64,000 nucleotides of DNA, taken from contig CANMRV010000002.1 in the NCBI GenBank assembly GCA_947500435.1, positions 496,001-560,000 of the forward strand, in the 5' to 3' direction. The position numbers were made by a program, and so were the translations under genes. This document shows positions 35,774 to 43,008 of this stretch, piece after piece. Numbering within the stretch: position 1 is the first letter of the stretch; every line of letters starts with the position of its first letter. Below the pieces are notes generated by a model. It was not told the DNA's origin, did not search any database, and was given only the letters and a program-made list of their open reading frames with translations. Origin of the DNA: an uncultured Flavobacteriaceae bacterium. Its GTDB lineage: Bacteria > Bacteroidota > Bacteroidia > Flavobacteriales > Flavobacteriaceae.

Positions 35774-36184
35774 TTATTTCCAACCTTTTCTTTCATAAAC
35801 ACCTTTTAAAATTCTATCATAGGTATCTAGGTAAACAGCATATTGTTTTTCATCTAAAATCGCTTTGATTTCAGCATGCTGTTTTTGCACAAGAGCATCA
35901 AATTTCGAACGGACTTCTTCGGGTGTATAACCTTTATCCTTCTTTTCTAGCCGGGTCATTTTAAAAGTATGATATAGAATGATGTTGTAGTATTCGTCTC
36001 TTTCTTCTCCTTTGAGGCCCATGGCAGTAGCTCTGTTATAAAACCATATCTGCATACTATCTTTCTCCTTGCTGATAAAAAGATTTTCAGGGTCCTCCTT
36101 TTCCTCAGAAGTCTGAGCCCACAAGTAGTCAGAAGAAGCTAATGAAACCGAAACAAAAATTAATAAGAAGGATAGGAATTTCAT
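35774..36184 (-). CDS. Small secreted helical protein (family A, copy 3)
   Basis: A 136-residue protein with a signal peptide (about 1-24, LWAQ). It aligns by eye with the copies at 2480 and 17298: GLKGEERDEYYNIILYHTFKM, then EEVRSKFDALVQKQHAEIKA, then DEKQYAVYLDTYDRIL. It ends 9 bp before the TolC-fusion gene and so heads the efflux operon. A periplasmic role linked to envelope stress or pump expression is conceivable. The sequence gives no catalytic motif. Confidence 0.76.
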   Translation of the reverse strand: MKFLSFLLIFVSVSLASSDYLWAQTSEEKEDPENLFISKEKDSMQIWFYNRATAMGLKGEERDEYYNIILYHTFKMTRLEKKDKGYTPEEVRSKFDALVQKQHAEIKAILDEKQYAVYLDTYDRILKGVYERKGWK

Positions 36185-36490
36185 TTTTTGAATTTAGGGA
36201 TTTCCAACAAATGTTAAATATAGGAAAATGTATAGTAATTTGTGAAGATATTTAAAGCACCATCATATATACTTATGGAAATAGGCAATGTACTTTAGAT
36301 TTCGAATTGATAACAGAATAATGGATTGAAAAATGAGTTAGTTCGTGACAAATCATTGTCTAAATCACTTCGATTTGTTAAACTACTGTTAAAAAGGGGC
36401 AGTTTCGGGGTCAGTGGTTTTCTAGCCCCAATTTAACCCACAAAAACAGGGAATTTTGCAAAACATGGATAGTTCCTCTTTCTACGCAAA
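36185..36490. other. Intergenic region, 306 bp, no gene seen
   Basis: This AT-rich stretch probably holds the promoter of the minus-strand efflux operon. AACAAATGTTAAATATA near 36205 resembles a TAnnTTTG element on the minus strand, but not exactly. No convincing coding frame or RNA was found. A weak GGGG/CCCC pairing occurs near 36405-36427. Confidence 0.5.
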
Positions 36491-36523
36491 AAAGCCCCGT
36501 AAACATTTTGTTTACGGGGCTTT
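36491..36523 (-). terminator. Strong terminator downstream of the 75-aa gene
   Basis: Perfect 14-bp arms (36491-36504 and 36510-36523) enclose a 5-nt loop. On the minus strand the stem is followed by TTTTTT, so it ends the gene at 36551-36778. Confidence 0.92.
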
Positions 36524-36550
36524 GATTTTATAGGTTTATATCAATCCTTA

Positions 36551-36778
36551 TTAGAATGCTGGATCAGGTCTTCCTTTTAAGCGTTTTTCGATTTTCTTCT
36601 TCTTTACGGTTAAAAGCTTCATTAAATCCATGATATCAGTATCCTTAGAGGTTTTATAAACCTCGTTTAAAGCTAGTATCAATCGTTTTGCCTCTCTAGA
36701 AGCAGTTACCCTGTCACTAGTAGACATATTACTCATTTTTGCCTTCTCAAATTCCAGCGCTTCATTTATTAAATCCAT
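36551..36778 (-). CDS. Small conserved-looking helical protein, 75 residues
   Basis: A 75-residue cytoplasmic protein, mostly helical, starting MDLINEALEFEKAK. A polar centre (SDRVTASREAKRLILALNEVY) is followed by a basic tail KKKKIEKRLKGRPDPAF. It has its own terminator 28 bp downstream and no neighbour on the same strand within 200 bp upstream, so it is probably monocistronic. I do not recognise a named family. The basic C-terminus could bind nucleic acid. Confidence 0.7.
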   Translation of the reverse strand: MDLINEALEFEKAKMSNMSTSDRVTASREAKRLILALNEVYKTSKDTDIMDLMKLLTVKKKKIEKRLKGRPDPAF

Positions 36779-36998
36779 AATTTATTTATTATTGAGCGCA
36801 ATGTACTTTAACAAAATGATATTTTCAAGTGTATTCTATTGATTATGATAATTTTAATATTGGTTATGTTGATAACTTGTTGATGCAGAAGTATATATTT
36901 CAGGTAACAAAACGAATCTTGAATAACAAGCGTCGTGTAAAATTTAATTTCCTAAGAGGAAACAAAGCTTTTTCATTCGAACCTCTTATTTTTACTGA

Positions 36999-37757
36999 AT
37001 GGAAGAATGGTACCACTATGTGCTTCTCATTGTTACTGGTTTTGCCGTAGGATTTATTAATACCGTAGCGGGTGGTGGTTCATTACTTTCCCTACCGGTT
37101 TTGATATTTTTAGGATTACCCTCTAGCGTTGCGAATGGTACAAATCGTGTTGCAATAGTTATACAAACGGCTATTGGAACAGCTGGTTTCAAAAGTAAAG
37201 GAGTATCTACAGCACCATTCAATATCTATTTGGGTGTTTCTGCCTTATTAGGAGCTATTATTGGAGCCCAGATTGCCGTTGATATAAAGGGGGAAACCTT
37301 CAATCGGATTCTTGCGATAATAATGATTATAGTTGTGCTAATCATCGTCTTCAAACCGAAAATGAAGTTGGTCGAAATGCAGGAACGACTGACAGGAAAG
37401 TATTTATGGATTGGCATTATCGCGTTTTTTTTCTTCGGAATTTATGGGGGATTCATCAATGCAGGATTAGGCTTTATAATTATACTATTTTTGCACTATG
37501 TCAATCGAATGACTTTGGTCCGTTCTAATGCTACCAAAGTTGCCGTTGTTTTCATTTATACTTTATCGGCCTTGGCTGTCTTTATAATGAATGACAAAGT
37601 AAATTGGACTGTAGGTTTGATACTGGCTATCGGAAATGGAACAGGAGCATGGTTGGCAAGTAGGATTTCTGTAAATAAAGGGGATGGATTCATTAAAACC
37701 TTCATTGTGGTTATGGTGGTGGCTCTTTCCGTGAAACTTTGGTTTTTTCAAACCTAG
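36999..37757 (+). CDS. TauE/SafE-family sulfite/organosulfur exporter
   Basis: A 252-residue inner-membrane protein with seven to eight hydrophobic segments and the internal duplication of the TauE/SafE (DUF81) family. VGFINTVAGGGSLLSLPVLIF is at the N terminus and GIYGGFINAGLGFIIILF starts the second half. Members export sulfite, sulfoacetate or related anions; the substrate here is unknown. It is a single gene, followed by two intergenic hairpins. Confidence 0.9.
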   Translation: MEEWYHYVLLIVTGFAVGFINTVAGGGSLLSLPVLIFLGLPSSVANGTNRVAIVIQTAIGTAGFKSKGVSTAPFNIYLGVSALLGAIIGAQIAVDIKGETFNRILAIIMIIVVLIIVFKPKMKLVEMQERLTGKYLWIGIIAFFFFGIYGGFINAGLGFIIILFLHYVNRMTLVRSNATKVAVVFIYTLSALAVFIMNDKVNWTVGLILAIGNGTGAWLASRISVNKGDGFIKTFIVVMVVALSVKLWFFQT

Positions 37758-37769
37758 CATTTTTATTAT

Positions 37770-37823
37770 TTCCCGTGTAGACGGGAATCTATAATTTAAA
37801 ATCATTCCCTTAAAAATGGGAAT
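37770..37823. repeat. Pair of GGGAA/TTCCC hairpins
   Basis: TTCCCGT/ACGGGAA (37770-37776 and 37781-37787, GTAG loop) is followed by ATTCCC/GGGAAT (37804-37809 and 37818-37823). The two palindromes share the TTCCC/GGGAA core, like a REP-style intergenic element. They may also end or stabilise the TauE transcript. Confidence 0.6.
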
Positions 37824-37832
37824 TTATATAAT

Positions 37833-38471
37833 ATGATGAGTAACCCAATAGAACAATTAGAATGGCGATATGCCGTAAAGAAATTTGATTCAGAAAAGTT
37901 GCTTTCCGATGAGAAGATGAATATCCTGAAAAAAGCCTTTAATCTAACGGCCACTTCATACGGCTTGCAACCCATAACGCTTGTTGTAATTCAAAACAAA
38001 GAGTTGCAAAAGAAATTGGTTTCTCATTCTTTTGACCAGCTCCAGGTGTCTCAAGCCTCTCATATATTGGTCATATGTATTCAAAATGATGTGAATGGAG
38101 ATTATATCGCTAGTTACTTTGATAAAGTGAAAAAAGTCCGTGGAACAAGTGATGACATTTTGAATCCCTTTCGGGAATCGATGATTGAAAATTTTTCTAA
38201 TAAAGAAATTCAAGAAATCAAGGATTGGTCAAAGAATCAAGCCTATTTGGCTATGGGAAATTTATTGACCATTTGTGCTATCGAAGAAATAGACTCGTGC
38301 CCTATGGAAGGTTTTGAACCCGATGCTTATGATCAGCTGCTAGATTTAAATTCAAAGGGATTGACATCTGTGTTGGTAATGCCAGTAGGATATCGCGCGG
38401 ATGATGACGTATTTTCGACTTTTAAAAAAGTGAGAAAAGATATGGATGAAAGCATAATCGAAATTCAGTAG
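37833..38471 (+). CDS. NAD(P)H-dependent nitroreductase-family oxidoreductase
   Basis: A 212-residue flavoprotein of the NfsB-like nitroreductase family. The N-terminal EWRYAVKKFD is the FMN-phosphate-binding segment. TSYGLQPITLVVI and the C-terminal KGLTSVLVMPVGYRADDD also fit. A second in-frame ATG follows directly (37836), so the start is uncertain by one codon. Substrates could be quinones, nitro compounds or enones. It is monocistronic or leads into the DegT gene 67 bp downstream. Confidence 0.92.
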   Translation: MMSNPIEQLEWRYAVKKFDSEKLLSDEKMNILKKAFNLTATSYGLQPITLVVIQNKELQKKLVSHSFDQLQVSQASHILVICIQNDVNGDYIASYFDKVKKVRGTSDDILNPFRESMIENFSNKEIQEIKDWSKNQAYLAMGNLLTICAIEEIDSCPMEGFEPDAYDQLLDLNSKGLTSVLVMPVGYRADDDVFSTFKKVRKDMDESIIEIQ

Positions 38472-38484
38472 AGAAGATTATTTT

Positions 38485-38526
38485 CCTTTAACCTTTAACC
38501 TTTAACCTTTAACCTTTAACCTTTAA
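38485..38526 (+). repeat. Tandem heptanucleotide array (CCTTTAA)6
   Basis: Six perfect copies of CCTTTAA end 12 bp before the ATG of the DegT-family gene, in its 5' leader or promoter. Copy number could vary by slippage and shift spacing without touching the reading frame. Confidence 0.95.
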
Positions 38527-38538
38527 TCCAATATTTTA

Positions 38539-39732
38539 ATGCCAGGATTTGAACTTTTTGGAGAACAAGAGAAAAAGCAAGTTCAAGACGTGCTTGACAC
38601 GGGAGTATTGATGCGCTATGGTTTCGATGGAATGCGCAACGGACAATGGAAAGCTCTTGAACTTGAAAAAGCTCTGGAGAAACGAATGGAGGTGAAACAT
38701 GCGCAATTGGTCAGTAGCGGAACCTCTGCTTTAACCGTTGCCTTAGCGAGTGCTGGAATAGGCGCTGGGGATGAAGTAATTATGCCCACATTCACTTTTG
38801 TAGCTTCTTTTGAATCTATTTTGGCGATTGGGGCAGTTCCTGTTTTGGTTGATGTTGACGATACTTTGACTTTGAATCCGGAGGCGGTTGAGAATGCCAT
38901 TACGGAAAAAACTAAAGTAGTCATGCCCGTGCATATGTGTGGGTCAATGGCAGATTTAAAGGCTTTAAAATCCATTTGTGATAAATACAACTTGTTGTTA
39001 TTGGAAGATGCTTGCCAGGCTATCGGAGGAACTTTTGATGGTAAACCTTTAGGAAGTTATGGTGACTTAGGATGTTTTTCATTTGATTATGTGAAAACGA
39101 TTACCTGTGGAGAAGGCGGAGCAGTTATCACTAACAAGGAGAAGTACAAAATAAATGCTGACCATTATTCGGACCACGGACATGACCATGTTGGAAAGGA
39201 TAGGGGAGCAGAAACGCATCCTTTCCTAGGATATAACTACCGTATTTCTGAATTGAATGCTGCTGTAGGTTTGGCTCAAATTGAACGTTTAGATGAATTC
39301 TTATCCATCCAAAAAAAGAATTATAGAATTTTAAGGGAAGCTATAGAAACTATTCCCGAAGTTACTTTTCGAAGAGTTCCTGAAGGAGGAGAGGAGAGTT
39401 ATGCTTTCCTGAATTTTTTCCTACCGGATGAAAATACAGCTAAAAGAGTCCATCAGGCCTTAGGTAATGGGGGAGTAGATGCCTGTTTCTACTGGTATGA
39501 CAACAATTGGCATTACTATCGCAAATGGGAACATTTGACGAATTTAAAATCCCTCGGAAAACTACCTCAAGCAGTCTACAATCAGCTTCCTGATTACTCA
39601 AAATCAGATTTTTCAAAATCAGATCACTGGGTGGGACGGGCCATTTCTTGTTTGATAAAATTAGGATGGAGTGAAACTGAAGTTAAGGAAAGGGCAGAAA
39701 AAATGACCAGCTTGATTCAAGGTACAATCTAA
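38539..39732 (+). CDS. DegT/DnrJ/EryC1/StrS-family PLP aminotransferase
   Basis: A 397-residue PLP enzyme. The fold-type I motifs are SSGTSALTVAL, DEVIMPTFTF, LLEDACQAIGG, and FDYVKTITCGEGGA with the Schiff-base Lys. Family members transaminate keto sugars for surface polysaccharides or antibiotics. The late region (DACFYWYDNNWHYYRKWEHL) is longer than in standard sugar enzymes, so a non-sugar substrate is possible. No glycan genes are nearby. The gene is convergent with ribBA and their stop codons overlap. Confidence 0.88.
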   Translation: MPGFELFGEQEKKQVQDVLDTGVLMRYGFDGMRNGQWKALELEKALEKRMEVKHAQLVSSGTSALTVALASAGIGAGDEVIMPTFTFVASFESILAIGAVPVLVDVDDTLTLNPEAVENAITEKTKVVMPVHMCGSMADLKALKSICDKYNLLLLEDACQAIGGTFDGKPLGSYGDLGCFSFDYVKTITCGEGGAVITNKEKYKINADHYSDHGHDHVGKDRGAETHPFLGYNYRISELNAAVGLAQIERLDEFLSIQKKNYRILREAIETIPEVTFRRVPEGGEESYAFLNFFLPDENTAKRVHQALGNGGVDACFYWYDNNWHYYRKWEHLTNLKSLGKLPQAVYNQLPDYSKSDFSKSDHWVGRAISCLIKLGWSETEVKERAEKMTSLIQGTI

Positions 39733-40871
39733 TACTTAACGTAGTCCACAATCTCTAATCCGTAACCAACGATTCCGACTCTTTTGGTTTGTTGACGATT
39801 TGTAAGTAATCGCATTTTAGAGATGTTAAGGTCGTGTAAAATCTGTGCTCCGATACCAAAATCACGAGTATCCATATCTATTTTCGGTGCTTTATGAATG
39901 CCTTGTTTTTGTAATTCTCTTAATTCCGCCAGACGAGATAAAAGATTTAAGGATTCTGAATTTTGATTGATGAAAACAATTGCGCCTTTGCCTTCGGCAT
40001 TTATGGCCTTAAACATATCTTCCAGTTTCTTATCAGGATTATTGGTCAAAGTACCCAGAACGTCATTATTCACTAAAGTCGAGTTAATTCTGGTTAAGAC
40101 CTTTTCGTCCTTATTCCAGTCCCCCTTTGTAAGGGCGATATGTATGTGATTGTTTGTTGTTTGTTTGTACGCACGTAATCTGAATTCCCCAAAACGTGTG
40201 GTGATATCAAAGTCTTCTTTTTTCTCGATAAGACTATCATGCTCCATGCGATAGGCGACTAAATCTTCAATAGAAACAATCTTTAAATCGAATTTTTTGG
40301 CAACTTCCATAAGTTCAGGAAGCCGAGCCATACTCCCATCTTCATTCATAATTTCTACGATGATTCCGGCAGGTTTCAGCCCTGCTAAGCGCGCAAAATC
40401 AATTGCTGCCTCCGTATGTCCGGTTCTTCTTAAAACCCCACCTTCTTTTGCTACCAAAGGAAAAATATGACCAGGTCTTGCTAAATCATGTGCCTTTGTC
40501 TTAATATCAGTAAGTGCAAAAACCGTCTTTGCCCTATCAGAGGCGGAAATACCAGTGGTAACTCCGTTTCCTCTTAAATCTACGGAAACTGTGAATGCTG
40601 TTTCGAGTGGATCCGTATTATGATTTACCATCATATGGAGTCCTAAATCTTTGCAACGGCCTTCGGTCAAAGGAGCACATATGAGTCCTCTTCCGTGTTT
40701 CGCCATGAAGTTGACGGTTTCCGGAGTTGCCAATTCTGCGGCAGCTAAAAAATCACCTTCATTTTCTCGGTTTTCATCATCAACTACAATGATTACCTTA
40801 CCAGCACGAATATCTGCAATGGCTTCTTGTATTGTATTAAGCTGTATGTTCTTCTCCATGCTTGTTATCAT
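39729..40871 (-). CDS. ribB: DHBP synthase with a degenerate GTP cyclohydrolase II domain
   Basis: A 380-residue RibBA-type protein. The N-terminal domain (about 7-210) makes 3,4-dihydroxy-2-butanone 4-phosphate for riboflavin, with DDENRENEGDF, HGRGLICAPL and RRTGHTEAA intact. The C-terminal domain aligns with GTP cyclohydrolase II, but the zinc site region reads LTRINSTLVNNDVLG in place of the usual R-V-H-S-E-C form. The Cys residues and the RGIGL loop are missing, so cyclohydrolase activity is unlikely. The start ATG overlaps the LptF/G stop (ATGA). An internal Met at residue 5 is an alternative start. Confidence 0.9.
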   Translation of the reverse strand: MITSMEKNIQLNTIQEAIADIRAGKVIIVVDDENRENEGDFLAAAELATPETVNFMAKHGRGLICAPLTEGRCKDLGLHMMVNHNTDPLETAFTVSVDLRGNGVTTGISASDRAKTVFALTDIKTKAHDLARPGHIFPLVAKEGGVLRRTGHTEAAIDFARLAGLKPAGIIVEIMNEDGSMARLPELMEVAKKFDLKIVSIEDLVAYRMEHDSLIEKKEDFDITTRFGEFRLRAYKQTTNNHIHIALTKGDWNKDEKVLTRINSTLVNNDVLGTLTNNPDKKLEDMFKAINAEGKGAIVFINQNSESLNLLSRLAELRELQKQGIHKAPKIDMDTRDFGIGAQILHDLNISKMRLLTNRQQTKRVGIVGYGLEIVDYVKY

Positions 40872-42349
40872 GATGTCGTACTTTTTTCTTTCTTTTTTGG
40901 AAGCAATGCCTTAAAAAAGTCAATTACCCTTCCAAAACTCATCAAGCCTTTATCTGCGGTTGCCCGTTTCGTTAAAATTACCCCCAAAGGTAGCATAACC
41001 AGCGTAGATAACCATGCGCCCAGCATAGGATGTATATTCCCTTTTTTGGAATAATTTTCTGCAAATACGCCCAAGAAGTAATAAATAAGGAACAGAACAA
41101 TGGCAATTACCATGGGTAGACCCAAACCTCCTTTGCGAATTATTGCACCTAACGGAGCACCTACAAAGAATAGTATGATACAGGAGAAAGCTAAGGCAAA
41201 CTTCTTATGTAAAGAAAGAATATGTCGTCTATGAAACTCATAGCGTTTGTTCATTTCTTTCTTTTTACCTTGTACTGAAGTCAGAACATTTGTGGTAGAG
41301 TTCTTTGCAGAATTCATAACCTGCACCTGTTGCCACTCAGGGTATAAGCTTATAATACTATCTTTAAAAATATCGAACTCTAAATGAGCAGCACCATTCT
41401 TAAATTGACGTCTTTTATTTACTAAAGTGTCTTGCTCAGGAAGGGGAATAAATGCTCCCATACGTTCAGAAGTGACTTTTGAAAAAGAAGTAACCCGTCT
41501 TATATTGTCTTCTTGAATGGAGTCAATATCCTTGGTCAAACGCGAGATATTCTTCATTTTCTCTGTCCGAAGATCCTTTTCTTCTTCTAAATCTACATTG
41601 TTGAATTCTGAAAGGTCGATATTCATCGTGTAGTCCTCGAATTCCGCTTGCGCAAACGGATACTTTCTTCTTTCACTTTTTGTTCCTTCCACGTTCTCAT
41701 ACAAATGACCGTCATTCAAGACCAATTGTATTATATTGGAATTCGCACTACTTTTTAATTCTCCCGTTTTCGCCTTTATTACCCTATAATTGATGTTAGT
41801 TTTCGTTTTTTGATGAATAATAACATTTTCTAAAAAATTATCATTTTCACCATATTTCCGGTCTACCTTGATATTCATGTCGGCAGACTCAAAATCACTA
41901 AAAACACCTTCAGCAATAGCAATTGCCGGTTTTAATTTGGCAATATTCCTCCGTAGATAGAATATTTTTTGTTCGGAAGCGGGAATAACATTATTAGCGA
42001 AGTAAAAAGTGACTCCGCCCAAGCCCACCATAAAAATGATTATCCCAAGCATAGCGCGTTGCAACGAAATTCCTGAAGCCTTCATGGCGGCAAACTCATA
42101 GTGTTCCGCAAAATTTCCAAAAGTGAGTATGGAGGATAGAAGTACGGTAAGTGGTAGTACCTTTTCCGTAAGCTCAGGCATCTTGTAAAAAAAGAACTTA
42201 CCGATAATCATCATATCGAGTCCTTTTCCAGCCAAATCATCAATAAACAACCATATCGACTGAAAAATGAAGATGAACATCATTATAACAAACGAACTGA
42301 TTAAATTAGATAGAAAACGAGATAAAATATATCTGTCGAGAATCCTCAA
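40868..42349 (-). CDS. LptF/LptG-family LPS export permease
   Basis: A 493-residue inner-membrane protein with the YjgP/YjgQ layout. It starts MRILDRYILSRFLSNL, has three N-terminal membrane segments, a jellyroll periplasmic domain (about 125-380) and three C-terminal segments. It pairs with an LptB ATPase to pull LPS toward the outer membrane. The start is TTG at 42349, 10 bp after the lolA stop. The central domain carries an extra charged stretch, LEEEKDLRTEKMKNISRLTK. Whether it is LptF or LptG cannot be told by eye. Confidence 0.9.
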   Translation of the reverse strand: MRILDRYILSRFLSNLISSFVIMMFIFIFQSIWLFIDDLAGKGLDMMIIGKFFFYKMPELTEKVLPLTVLLSSILTFGNFAEHYEFAAMKASGISLQRAMLGIIIFMVGLGGVTFYFANNVIPASEQKIFYLRRNIAKLKPAIAIAEGVFSDFESADMNIKVDRKYGENDNFLENVIIHQKTKTNINYRVIKAKTGELKSSANSNIIQLVLNDGHLYENVEGTKSERRKYPFAQAEFEDYTMNIDLSEFNNVDLEEEKDLRTEKMKNISRLTKDIDSIQEDNIRRVTSFSKVTSERMGAFIPLPEQDTLVNKRRQFKNGAAHLEFDIFKDSIISLYPEWQQVQVMNSAKNSTTNVLTSVQGKKKEMNKRYEFHRRHILSLHKKFALAFSCIILFFVGAPLGAIIRKGGLGLPMVIAIVLFLIYYFLGVFAENYSKKGNIHPMLGAWLSTLVMLPLGVILTKRATADKGLMSFGRVIDFFKALLPKKKEKSTTS

Positions 42350-42359
42350 GGTAAATGCC

Positions 42360-43004
42360 TTAGTTTTTTATGATGTAGTACCCGTCGCTTTTGTACTTGT
42401 TTTCATCAAAAGTAAATAAGGTTTTTGATAAAGGTTGATTTGTTTTAAAAGAATTAACAGTAATCGTGGTTGTTGTGCTGTTTTTGCCTGTATATATGAG
42501 TTTGTAGATATGCTTTGTTTCAGCATCCACGCCCATTAAGATACTCTTAATTTCAGCGTTTGTATCTATAGGTACCAATTTCACATACTGTATTTTTCGA
42601 CCTTGCACATTTTGAAGAATATCCCATGCATAGGTATGTCCTTCTTTGTAAAACGTAAGCATTTTAGAAGGTGCTAAAGCATTTTCATCTTCGGTCTTGT
42701 CTTCAACTGTTACTTCCTCATTTTCAGGTACAATGGTATATACTTTGTTACCGTCATGTAATACCTGTGTGCCTAAGTAGTTGAAAAGGTACTTGTCTTT
42801 TTGCAAGGTGACGTCGCCTCGTGTTTCAGAATTAATATCGGCTTCTGCGTTGTGCAACACATAATTAAAGTCTACAAAAATATTCTCGTAGCCTTGTACT
42901 TTATTGTACACATCATCAAGCAGGGCTTTTGCTTTGTCAGAGTTTTGGGCAACTGCAAAATTCGCTGCAAAAAATACTACGAATACTAAAACTAACTTCT
43001 TCAT
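42360..43004 (-). CDS. lolA: LolA-like outer-membrane lipoprotein carrier
   Basis: About 214 residues from the ATG at 43004, giving the signal peptide MKKLVLVFVVFF...VAQ; the ATG at 43019 would add five residues and overlap ftsK. The mature protein shows the LolA fold: a first helix AKALLDDVYNKVQGYENI, then strands with RGDVTLQKDKYLF and a YTIVPENEEVTV edge, and an acidic loop (VEDKTEDENAL). It carries lipoproteins across the periplasm. It is coupled to ftsK upstream and the LptF/G gene downstream. Confidence 0.9.
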   Translation of the reverse strand: MKKLVLVFVVFFAANFAVAQNSDKAKALLDDVYNKVQGYENIFVDFNYVLHNAEADINSETRGDVTLQKDKYLFNYLGTQVLHDGNKVYTIVPENEEVTVEDKTEDENALAPSKMLTFYKEGHTYAWDILQNVQGRKIQYVKLVPIDTNAEIKSILMGVDAETKHIYKLIYTGKNSTTTTITVNSFKTNQPLSKTLFTFDENKYKSDGYYIIKN

Positions 43005-43008
43005 TCTA

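Noticed and set aside
36829..37050. 73-codon plus-strand frame before the TauE gene
   Set aside because: It overlaps the TauE start in another frame, shows no domain or signal peptide, and looks like AT-rich leader sequence.
39729..40900. FMN riboswitch in front of the ribBA-type gene
   Set aside because: The gene start overlaps the upstream LptF/G stop codon, leaving no leader, and no RFN-like conserved sequence is present.
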